DNA of 19,836 nucleotides, taken from the NCBI GenBank assembly GCA_964529155.1, contig CAZGVV010000038.1, positions 1 to 19,836 on the forward strand, given 5' to 3'. Below the pieces are notes generated by a model. The model was given only the letters and a program-made list of their open reading frames with translations, made no database searches and was not told where the DNA came from. Each line of letters starts with the position of its first letter. The stretch's first letter is position 1. The position numbers were made by a program, and so were the translations under genes. Shown piece by piece: positions 1-6,847 of this stretch. Source of the DNA: CAZGVV01 sp964529155. Its GTDB lineage: Bacteria > Pseudomonadota > Alphaproteobacteria > Rickettsiales > SXRF01.

Positions 1-1
1 C

Positions 2-550
2 ATGGCGCGACGTGCGCCTTATCGTGATCATCGGGAGGACGCTACCCAGGCCGTAGCGTGGACCCACCAACATATTGAGGCTTATCAGGGCGACCCCCAT
101 AATATTTTTGTCGCCGGTCACTCTGCTGGTGCATATATTGCCCTCATGCTCAGTACCAACCCTGCCTATGTGCGGCAGGCACATGCGAATCCAACCTGGA
201 TTCGCGGCGCCATTGGCCTTGCAGGACCGTATGATTTCCTGCCTTTTACCGATGCCGACATCAAAGACATATTCAGTGCGTCACCAGCCCAAAATACGCA
301 GCCCATCCATTTCGTACACCACAACGTACCGCCGATGTTTCTGGCCACCGGCGACAATGACCGCACCGTCCAACCGCGCAACACCCGCAAAATGGCCTCC
401 AGATTACGCTCTGCTGATAACAGCGTAGTGGAGAAAATCTATCCCGGCATCAGCCATGTAGGCCTTGTGCTTTCACTCGCACACGGATTTCATCACAAAG
501 CGCCTCTGCTTAATGACATTACGAAATTTATTGAAACCAATCGCCAGTAA
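2..550 (+). CDS. alpha/beta hydrolase (carboxylesterase-like), 5' truncated
   Basis: This is the C-terminal part of a serine hydrolase of the alpha/beta-hydrolase fold, probably a carboxylesterase or lipase that cleaves an unknown ester. The nucleophile elbow GHSAGAY is at residues 39-45 (Ser41). The likely acid Asp120 is in TGDNDRTV and the likely catalytic His152 is in GISHVG, so the triad is complete. The oxyanion-hole segment (HGG type) expected upstream is absent, so the gene must start before the window; the ATG at base 2 is probably not the true start. In relatives the stretch between the conserved Tyr-Arg and Glu-Asp is longer than the YRDHRED seen here, so a short deletion or frameshift near bases 20-45 is possible. 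The gene converges on the aldolase gene with one base between the stop codons. Substrate unknown. Confidence 0.8.
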   Translation: MARRAPYRDHREDATQAVAWTHQHIEAYQGDPHNIFVAGHSAGAYIALMLSTNPAYVRQAHANPTWIRGAIGLAGPYDFLPFTDADIKDIFSASPAQNTQPIHFVHHNVPPMFLATGDNDRTVQPRNTRKMASRLRSADNSVVEKIYPGISHVGLVLSLAHGFHHKAPLLNDITKFIETNRQ

Positions 551-551
551 G

Positions 552-1475
552 CTATTTGCCTAAATAAATATCCACCAGCTTACCAAGCAACTCCAATGCC
601 TCCGCACGGGGACGCTGGAACGTATTACGGCCAATGATCGAACCATTGCCGCCACCGTCACGAATCGCGCGTGCCTCATTATAAATCTCATCATTATTCT
701 TCGCCGCCCCGCCAGAAAACACCACGATGCGCCGTCCATTAAAACACGCCTGCGTGATATGCGCGATACGGGCGCTTGGAGTAGACACTGGAATACGCTC
801 GGCTTCATATACCTTCTTGGCATCCCCCTGCTCCAGCACATCGGTCGGCGGCTTCACTTTAATGATGTGCGCACCCAGCAATGCCGCCATATGCGCCGCA
901 TATGCACATACATCCAGTGCCGTCTCGCCGTCTTTCGACACACTCCCGCGCGGGTAGGACCATATCACCACTGCCAGGCCGCAGGCTTTGGCTTCTTCCG
1001 CCATTTCGCTGATTTCTTCCATCATGGCAAAAGCGGACGGCGAGCCGGGGTAAATCGTGAACCCTACCGCCGAGCAACCCAGGCGTAGCGCATCCCGCAC
1101 CGAACCGGTCACCGCCTGATCCGGCGCTTCGCCTTTAGGTGCGAGTGAATTGGAGCTGTTCACTTTAAGAATCAAAGGAATCTGCCCGGCAAATGTCCCT
1201 GCCCCTGCTTCCAGCATACCAAGCGGTGCTGCATAGGCTGAAAGCCCGGCATCAATCGCCAGTTGGAAATGGTAATGCGGGTCATATGCCGCCGGATTTT
1301 TGGCAAAACTTCTGGCCGGGCCATGTTCAAATCCCTGGTCCACCGGCAAGATCAATAATTTACCTGTCCCGCCCAAACGGCCTTGCAGCAAAATACGCGC
1401 AAGGTTCGCCTTCGTACCCGGACAATCGCTCTCATAATAATCCAGGATTTTTTTAACTTCAGGAGTAATGTTCAT
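552..1475 (-). CDS. fbaB: class I fructose-bisphosphate aldolase (DhnA/FbaB type)
   Basis: Predicted cytoplasmic Schiff-base aldolase that interconverts fructose 1,6-bisphosphate with dihydroxyacetone phosphate and glyceraldehyde 3-phosphate. The sequence matches the DhnA/archaeal-type class I family rather than the zinc class II enzyme: LPVDQGFEHGP near residue 45, then IIKVKPP around residues 204-210 carrying the likely Schiff-base lysine, and VFSGG and GRNTFQRP phosphate-binding segments near the C-terminus. The start at 1475 is chosen because GAGG lies six bases before it; an ATG four codons upstream (1487) has no ribosome binding site. The product would be 307 residues, normal for the family. 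It follows pgk on the same strand after a 113-base spacer, so it may have its own promoter as well as readthrough from the tkt-gap-pgk operon. Confidence 0.93.
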   Translation of the reverse strand: MNITPEVKKILDYYESDCPGTKANLARILLQGRLGGTGKLLILPVDQGFEHGPARSFAKNPAAYDPHYHFQLAIDAGLSAYAAPLGMLEAGAGTFAGQIPLILKVNSSNSLAPKGEAPDQAVTGSVRDALRLGCSAVGFTIYPGSPSAFAMMEEISEMAEEAKACGLAVVIWSYPRGSVSKDGETALDVCAYAAHMAALLGAHIIKVKPPTDVLEQGDAKKVYEAERIPVSTPSARIAHITQACFNGRRIVVFSGGAAKNNDEIYNEARAIRDGGGNGSIIGRNTFQRPRAEALELLGKLVDIYLGK

Positions 1476-1588
1476 AACCGGCCTCATCTGTGAATATGCT
1501 AGCCTGTTAAATAAAAGCTTTTAAACCAAAATGCAATGCGTAATGGCGTTACTTCGCCAGTTGAACCCTGGCTTCATCCACCAACCAA

Positions 1589-2824
1589 CTATGCCTGAAC
1601 GCTATGCGACACTTTTGTGACATTGGTTTTTGCCCGAAGCGCAGTAATACCTGGCAATTCCTGGCCCTCAAGCCATTCAAGAAATGCTCCGCCTGCGGTC
1701 GATAAATAGGTAAACGTATCCGAAAGACCCGCTGCACTCAGTGCCGCCAGCGTATCACCACCACCGGCAATAGTACGAGTTTTTCCAGCATAAGTTAGGC
1801 CTGCAAGCATACGGGCAACGGTAATGGTGCTGGCATCAAAAGGCCGCGTTTCAAATGCACCCACTGGGCCATTCCACACCACCGTTTTACACTCGTTGAG
1901 CGCCTCACCAAACTGTGCGACCGATTGCGGGCCGATGTCGGTTGCCGTATGCGTAGGGGGAATCCCGTCCACCGGCACGATCAAACACGACGCATGCGGC
2001 CCGAATCGTTCCGTCACCACTAAATCCACCGGCAATACCACCCGGCATTTGTGTTTTTTCGCCGCCTGCAAAATTTCCTTCGCATGCCCAACCATTTCGC
2101 GCTCACACAAGGAGCGGCCAATGTCATGCCCTTGTGCCAGCAAAAACGTATTGGCCATCGCCCCGCCAATCGCCAGCACGTCCACTTGCTTAATCAAATT
2201 GGTCAGTAACGCTAATTTAGTTGAGACTTTTGATCCGCCAACCACCACCCCAAGCGGGCGTTGGACGTTGGTAAAAATACTCTCCAGCATTTCCACTTCC
2301 TGCTGGAACAACAACCCGGCAGCAGAAGGCAAATAATGTGTAATCGCCTCAATCGACGCATGCGCCCGGTGCGAACAGGAAAACGCGTCATTTACATACA
2401 CATCCCCCAGCGCCGCTAAACCACGCGCAAACACAGGGTCATTGGCTTCTTCACCGGCATGAAAGCGTAAATTCTCAAACAATACCACACCCCCGTGGGG
2501 TATGTTATCCATCGCCTCTTGCGCCGCATGGCCCACGCAATCCACCCCGAATCGCATCGGCTTGCCCAGCGCTTCACTCAGTGCATCCACCAGCGGAGCC
2601 AATGACATCGCCGGATCAAATTTTCCCTTAGGCCGCCCGAAATGCGAGAAAATCCCTACCTTGGCATTTCGCGCCAGCAGCGCCTGTAATGTCGGAATAA
2701 ACCGTATAATCCGTGTCGCGTCCGTCACGCGCCCACCTTCCATCGGCACATTCAAATCCGCGCGCACCAAGACAGTTTTACCCGCAAGATCCACATCATT
2801 CAGCGTAGGGAATGTTGGCGCCAT
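1589..2824 (-). CDS. pgk: phosphoglycerate kinase
   Basis: Cytoplasmic glycolytic kinase that moves the acyl phosphate of 1,3-bisphosphoglycerate to ADP. The 411 residues are slightly longer than the usual 390-400. Visible signatures in order: RADLNVP (21-27) and SHFGRPKG (60-67) of the substrate-binding N-domain, LFENLRFHAGEE (115-126), GGSKVSTK (196-203), the nucleotide-domain VWNGPVGAFE (316-325), GGGDT (354-358) and STAGGAFLEWL (375-385). The start codon overlaps the gap stop by one base (TAATG), so translation is probably coupled to gap. The last 15 or so residues extend past the usual end of the family and look unconserved. Confidence 0.97.
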   Translation of the reverse strand: MAPTFPTLNDVDLAGKTVLVRADLNVPMEGGRVTDATRIIRFIPTLQALLARNAKVGIFSHFGRPKGKFDPAMSLAPLVDALSEALGKPMRFGVDCVGHAAQEAMDNIPHGGVVLFENLRFHAGEEANDPVFARGLAALGDVYVNDAFSCSHRAHASIEAITHYLPSAAGLLFQQEVEMLESIFTNVQRPLGVVVGGSKVSTKLALLTNLIKQVDVLAIGGAMANTFLLAQGHDIGRSLCEREMVGHAKEILQAAKKHKCRVVLPVDLVVTERFGPHASCLIVPVDGIPPTHTATDIGPQSVAQFGEALNECKTVVWNGPVGAFETRPFDASTITVARMLAGLTYAGKTRTIAGGGDTLAALSAAGLSDTFTYLSTAGGAFLEWLEGQELPGITALRAKTNVTKVSHSVQA

Positions 2825-3828
2825 TAAAGACTACCCCACACTTTAGCAACATCCCACATCCGCATGGAGAAGCCCCACTCATTGTCATACCAGCTGGCCA
2901 CGCGCACTAAGCGCTTTCCAACCACTTTGGTTCCGCTCGCATCCACGATGCTGCTATGCGGATTACGACTAAAATCAATCGACACCAGCGGCTCATGGCA
3001 CACGCCAAGCACATGCTCCAACGTGCTTTCTGAAGCCTGCTGCAGCGCTTCGTTGATCGTTTTCTTGTCCGTATCACGGCTTGCTTCAAACGTCAGATCC
3101 ACCAGCGACACATTCGGCACCGGCACGCGAATGGCCACACCGTCCAAACGACCCGCCAGTTCCGGCAACACCAAGCCAATGGTTTTCGCCGCACCGGTGG
3201 ATGTTGGAATCATCGAAAGCGGCGCAGAACGCGCCCGTTGCAAATCCTTATGGCTGCCATCCACCAGATTCTGATCTCCGGTGAAGGCATGGATCGTCGT
3301 CATAAACCCACGCTCAATCCCCACCGCCTCATGCAACACTTTCGCCAGCGGCGCCAAGCAATTCGTTGTGCACGACCCCACGGAAACCACCGTATGTTCA
3401 GCTTTCAACGCCTGGTTATTCACCCCATACACAATGGTTGCATCAGCATCCGGCGCTGGAGCGGAAATCAACACGCGCTTAGCACCTGCTTTTAAATGCG
3501 CGCTGGCTGCTTCTTTTGTATTAAATTTACCCGAACACTCCATGACAAAATCCACGCCGAGCTTGGCCCAATCCAATTTGGCCGGGTCTTTTTCATGCGT
3601 GATGCGAATACGCGCGTCATTGATGCGCATATATTCGCCTTCAATCCCCACATCCCCTGGGTAACGGCCATGCACGGAGTCATATTTCAACAAATGCACA
3701 TGCGTTGCAATCGGCGCCGGTCCATTGATCGCCACCAATTCCACATCCATATTCGCACGCTGGGCCAAAGCGTGCACCAAACAACGGCCAATCCGCCCAA
3801 ATCCATTTATGCCGATACGTAGCGTCAT
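2824..3828 (-). CDS. gap: type I glyceraldehyde-3-phosphate dehydrogenase, cofactor residues altered
   Basis: Catalyses oxidative phosphorylation of glyceraldehyde 3-phosphate, or the reverse reaction. The Rossmann motif GINGFGRIGR is at 6-15. The catalytic Cys153 is in SCTTNC (152-157) and the activating His180 in TTIHAFTGDQ. The length of 334 is normal. Three positions that usually select NAD+ differ: the end of the second beta strand reads ING (35-36) where NAD enzymes have IND, and the usual DLPHKDL loop reads DGSHKDL (190-196), resembling the small-residue/Ser pair of chloroplast-type NADP-using enzymes. NADP or dual specificity is therefore an inference. It lies between tkt (ATGA overlap upstream) and pgk (TAATG overlap downstream), so the three genes form one operon. 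Confidence 0.96.
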   Translation of the reverse strand: MTLRIGINGFGRIGRCLVHALAQRANMDVELVAINGPAPIATHVHLLKYDSVHGRYPGDVGIEGEYMRINDARIRITHEKDPAKLDWAKLGVDFVMECSGKFNTKEAASAHLKAGAKRVLISAPAPDADATIVYGVNNQALKAEHTVVSVGSCTTNCLAPLAKVLHEAVGIERGFMTTIHAFTGDQNLVDGSHKDLQRARSAPLSMIPTSTGAAKTIGLVLPELAGRLDGVAIRVPVPNVSLVDLTFEASRDTDKKTINEALQQASESTLEHVLGVCHEPLVSIDFSRNPHSSIVDASGTKVVGKRLVRVASWYDNEWGFSMRMWDVAKVWGSL

Positions 3829-5852
3829 TTCGTCACTCGCTGCATCACTTGTTTTACAATATTCTCAACCGTAATTCCAAAATGCTTATACAATTCCGGT
3901 GCCGGGCCGGATGCGCCAAAGCCATGCATGCCGATGAAAATGCCATCTGCACCGATATAACGCTCCCAACCAAAACCCGTTGCCGCTTCAATCGCCACCT
4001 TTATACTCTTAGGCGCGATCACTTGATTGCGGTATTCGGCGTCTTCCCCATCAAACAGTTCCCAACACGGCATGGAAACCACACGCGCGGCGATTTTTTT
4101 CTCCGCCAGTGCCTTCTGTGCTTCCACCGCAAGAGCCACCTCAGATCCGCTCGCAATCAACGTCACCTGCGGCTCGCCCTGGCAATCGCGCAATACATAT
4201 GCTCCGCGCAGCGACCTATTCGCCCGCACATGCTCTGTGCGCAGCACCGGTAGATTCTGGCGTGAAAGGCACAAGAGCGAGGGATTGTGCGGATGAATCA
4301 ACGCCGACTCCCAGCACTCTGCCGTCTCCACCGCATCGGCAGGTCGGTACACATGCAAGCCCGGAATCGCCCGCAAACTCGCCAGATGTTCCACCGGTTG
4401 ATGCGTCGGCCCGTCTTCACCCAGGCCAATGGAATCATGCGTCATCACGTACACCACCTGCTGGCCCATCAACGCACTCAGGCGAATGGACGGGCGGCAA
4501 TAATCGCTAAATACCAGGAAGGTTCCGCCATACGGAATAAACCCGCCATGCAGCGCCAATCCATTCATAATGGCGGCCATGCCGTGCTCACGCACACCGT
4601 AATAAATATACTGACCACCAAAATGCTCCGCCGTCACCGGCTGCTGGCCTTTGGTTTTGGTGTTATTTGAACCGGTCAAATCCGCCGAACCACCCACCAG
4701 CGCCGGTATCAGAGGATTCAATACCTCCAGCACCCGCTCCGATGATTTCCGCGTCGCCTCGCTCGCACCAGAAACGGACGCCGCTTGTTTAAACTCCGCG
4801 AGTTTCTCGGCCAGATCAGCCGGCAATTCCCGGCTCAGCATACCCTCAAACAGCGCCTGCTTTTCGGGCGCAAGCGCCTCATACCGCGCCTGCCATTCCC
4901 GGTATTCGCGGTTGCCGCGCGCGCCTGCTGTGCGCCATGCTTTCAGCACTTCCGGCGGGAGTTCAAACGGAGCATGCGCCCAGTCCAGCTTCACGCGCGC
5001 GCCTTCAATTTCTGTCGCCCCAAGCGGGCTTCCATGCGTCTTTTCTGTACCGCCTTTGGTTGGCGCACCAAACCCAATCACGGTTTTACACGCGATCAGT
5101 GTTGGCCGGTCTGCTTTACGTGCCGCACTCAATGCCGCGTCAATCGCCGCTGCGTCATGCCCGTCCACCGCACTCGTATTCCAGCCATAGGCCCGGAACC
5201 GCGCCAGCGTATCTTCCGACACCGTCAGCTTCGTTGAGCCGTCAATCGTAATACCGTTATCATCAAACATCACAATCAGCTTGGAAAGGCGCAAATGCCC
5301 GGCCAGTGACGCCGCCTCATGCGTAATACCTTCCATCAAACAACCGTCCCCGGCGATAGCATAGGTATAATGCCCCACCGTCTCGTCACCGAAACGGGCG
5401 TTGAGCATACGCTCGGCCAACGCCATGCCGACTGCGTTAGCAAACCCCTGCCCCAGCGGTCCGGTGGTGGTTTCAATCCCCATCGCATGCCCGAATTCCG
5501 GGTGGCCTGCCGTTTTCGCACCGATTTGCCGAAAACGCTTCAGCTCTTCCAGCGTCATGTCGGCATAACCCGTCAGATGCAGCAATGCATACAGCAACAT
5601 CGACCCATGCCCGGCGGAAAGCACGAACCGGTCACGGTCTGGCCACTCGGGGTGTGTGGGGTCGTATTTCAAGTGCCTGGCGAACAACACTGTTGCCACG
5701 TCGGCCATGCCCATCGGCATGCCAGGGTGACCGGAATTGGCTTGCTCCACGGCGTCCATAGCCAGGGCGCGGATGGCATTGGCCATGCGGGTGTGCTCAG
5801 CGGTGAGCGGGGAAATGGATGATGCGGGTACGGTCATAGGTGATTGCTGCAT
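3825..5852 (-). CDS. tkt: transketolase
   Basis: Thiamine-diphosphate enzyme that transfers two-carbon ketol units between sugar phosphates, linking glycolysis to the pentose phosphate pathway. Seen in the 675-residue product: NSGHPGMPMG (39-48), GHGSMLLYALLHLTGY (81-96), GPLGQGFANAVG (131-142), and the ThDP/Mg site with GDG at 168-170 and DDNG at 197-200. The middle domain carries YYGVREHGMAAIMNG with the Glu that activates the cofactor. First gene of the operon; its TGA overlaps the gap ATG by four bases. The start at 5852 is preceded by a purine-rich GGAAACGAA; a second in-frame Met five codons later has no better signal. The gene diverges from the small coiled-coil gene across about 100 bases. 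Confidence 0.97.
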   Translation of the reverse strand: MQQSPMTVPASSISPLTAEHTRMANAIRALAMDAVEQANSGHPGMPMGMADVATVLFARHLKYDPTHPEWPDRDRFVLSAGHGSMLLYALLHLTGYADMTLEELKRFRQIGAKTAGHPEFGHAMGIETTTGPLGQGFANAVGMALAERMLNARFGDETVGHYTYAIAGDGCLMEGITHEAASLAGHLRLSKLIVMFDDNGITIDGSTKLTVSEDTLARFRAYGWNTSAVDGHDAAAIDAALSAARKADRPTLIACKTVIGFGAPTKGGTEKTHGSPLGATEIEGARVKLDWAHAPFELPPEVLKAWRTAGARGNREYREWQARYEALAPEKQALFEGMLSRELPADLAEKLAEFKQAASVSGASEATRKSSERVLEVLNPLIPALVGGSADLTGSNNTKTKGQQPVTAEHFGGQYIYYGVREHGMAAIMNGLALHGGFIPYGGTFLVFSDYCRPSIRLSALMGQQVVYVMTHDSIGLGEDGPTHQPVEHLASLRAIPGLHVYRPADAVETAECWESALIHPHNPSLLCLSRQNLPVLRTEHVRANRSLRGAYVLRDCQGEPQVTLIASGSEVALAVEAQKALAEKKIAARVVSMPCWELFDGEDAEYRNQVIAPKSIKVAIEAATGFGWERYIGADGIFIGMHGFGASGPAPELYKHFGITVENIVKQVMQRVTK

Positions 5853-5954
5853 GAAAATTCGTTTCCGGTTCGTGTTCGAGAATGCTATATCTATGCAAAG
5901 CCCGTCATAAAACGGAAGCTTTTTGTAGCAAACCCCACCAAAGAGTCACGCATT

Positions 5955-6281
5955 ATGTTGCAAGTAGCCGCCAAACCCCCGACTTCTTCGTCTGCCACCC
6001 CCCATTTCGCCCTTAACTCCTCAGTCCATGAAGCCGCACAACTGCTAAGGGAAGCGCTTAAAAGCGTTGAAAATTCATTAGAATCCTGGCGCGAACGCGG
6101 CGTGCGTGAAAAACACACCCTGCAGAATGAAGCTGAACGCGCTGAAAGCCGCAGCGCCGAGCTGGAGCAAGAACTGGCCGAAACCCGCCAGCAGCACGAA
6201 ACCGTCACCCGTCAGGTAGACGATATCTCCAAACGCTTAGACGGCCTGATCGCCCATTTAGCCAAAGTTCTCGAAGAATAA
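5955..6281 (+). CDS. small coiled-coil protein, DUF4164-like
   Basis: A 108-residue cytoplasmic protein dominated by a charged coiled coil from about residue 25 to the end: heptad-like EAAQLLREAL, then a Glu/Arg-rich middle, and a closing VDDISKRLDGLIAHLAKVLEE-type helix split here at Leu/Ile positions. The closing helix (VxxxSKRLDxxIAxxxxVL) resembles DUF4164, a small alphaproteobacterial family of unknown biochemical role often found next to cell-division gene zapA and tkt; this is from memory of the family, not a search. The start at 5955 (AAAGAG nine bases upstream) is preferred, because the longer open frame from 5844 would overlap the divergent tkt start. No zapA follows here; a tRNA gene comes next. 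Confidence 0.72.
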   Translation: MLQVAAKPPTSSSATPHFALNSSVHEAAQLLREALKSVENSLESWRERGVREKHTLQNEAERAESRSAELEQELAETRQQHETVTRQVDDISKRLDGLIAHLAKVLEE

Positions 6282-6313
6282 CCCGAAAATAACAGCCTCC
6301 CTTCACTTTCGGC

Positions 6314-6341
6314 TTGACTCACAAGCAGCAGCCTATATGTA
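6314..6341 (+). promoter_or_regulatory. putative promoter of tRNA-Ala
   Basis: TTGACT (6314-6319) and TATGTA (6336-6341) are separated by 16 bases and lie just before the tRNA gene, in the arrangement of a sigma-70-type promoter. A short perfect inverted repeat, ACACAC-CC-GTGTGT (6351-6364), lies in the would-be leader directly before the mature tRNA and may help processing. Inferred by inspection only. Confidence 0.6.
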
Positions 6342-6367
6342 GGGAGAAATACACACCCGTGTGTAAA

Positions 6368-6443
6368 GGGGGCTTAGCTCAGTTGGTAGAGCATCTGCTT
6401 TGCAAGCAGAATGTCAGCGGTTCGATTCCGCTAGCCTCCACCA
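6368..6443 (+). tRNA. tRNA-Ala (anticodon UGC)
   Basis: The 76 bases fold into a complete cloverleaf: acceptor GGGGGCT/AGCCTCC (7 pairs with one G-U), D arm GCTC/GAGC, anticodon arm TCTGC/GCAGA around loop TTTGCAA, a five-base variable loop, T arm AGCGG/CCGCT with loop TTCGATT, discriminator A (6440), and an encoded CCA (6441-6443). The anticodon TGC reads GCA alanine codons. It forms the boundary between the core genes and the accessory segment; no second copy of its 3' end was seen in the window. Confidence 0.98.
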
Positions 6444-6444
6444 C

Positions 6445-6483
6445 CGCTTTTGCCCGCGCCTTCGGCGCGGAATTGCAAAAGCG
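6445..6483 (+). repeat. strong stem-loop directly after tRNA-Ala
   Basis: CGCTTTTGC (6445-6453) pairs with GCAAAAGCG (6475-6483). Inside it CCGCGCC (6454-6460) pairs with GGCGCGG (6464-6470) around a TTC loop, with an AATT bulge on the 3' side, giving 16 base pairs in all. It starts two bases after the tRNA CCA end. There is no T tract after it, so it may be a processing or stabilising structure or an intergenic palindromic repeat rather than a classic terminator. Confidence 0.65.
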
Positions 6484-6792
6484 AGTGTCCGGCGAAGCCC
6501 CTTGGCGTAGACGGACTGGCGCAGCGGTTCGCAAAAAATGCCCCCACTTATTCCCTCTTTTGCGCTCAAACAGTTTTCTGCTATAAATTCAAAAATTTAA
6601 CTGGTGCGACTTAGTTAGGGTATTATAGCTGCACAAAAAAAGTAGAATACAGATTTCCAGATGTTGAAGATATAGTTAAAAATCGTACTTTGAAATAGCC
6701 TTTTCAACCTCGCATCCCACTCTAGAGTGATGTCAATTTCTAATCAGGGAAATAATCACAAAATCTGCAATCCCTCATACGTAGGTTTTATG
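6484..6792. other. intergenic spacer, no gene found
   Basis: No credible gene is seen. The first part is GC-rich (GTCCGG...CGGAC weak pairing at 6487-6516) and looks like the tail of the palindromic region after the tRNA; from about 6570 it turns AT-rich. It holds a perfect 12-base palindrome CACTCTAGAGTG (6718-6729). An open stretch at 6615-6698 ends in a stop codon and has protein-like composition (contains YRFPDVEDIV) but no start or recognised family; it could be a gene remnant. Confidence 0.5.
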
Positions 6793-6837
6793 TGTAAAAC
6801 TCTAAACCTGTCTGACAGACGGTTCTGGAGTTTTACA
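6793..6837 (-). terminator. stem-loop after the 473-residue gene, possible terminator
   Basis: TGTAAAACTC (6793-6802) is perfectly complementary to GAGTTTTACA (6828-6837). Inside, AACC (6805-6808) pairs with GGTT (6821-6824), and the centre CTGTCTGACAG is itself palindromic. The outer stem begins 11 bases beyond the stop codon of the minus-strand gene. The only T run (TTTT) lies within the stem, so termination is plausible but not certain; a structural inverted repeat is the alternative. Confidence 0.5.
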
Positions 6838-6847
6838 TATTAAGGGA

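Noticed and set aside
5844..5954. N-terminal extension of the coiled-coil protein
   Set aside because: It overlaps the tkt start on the other strand and has no coiled-coil or family character.
6314..6586. Open frame of 90 codons containing GGLAQLVEHLLCKQNVSGSIP
   Set aside because: This is the well-known translation of a tRNA-Ala gene; the frame overlaps the promoter, the tRNA and the following hairpin.
6615..6698. Short open stretch with protein-like composition (YRFPDVEDIV)
   Set aside because: Only 27 codons, no start codon or family match; kept as a possible remnant in the spacer description only.
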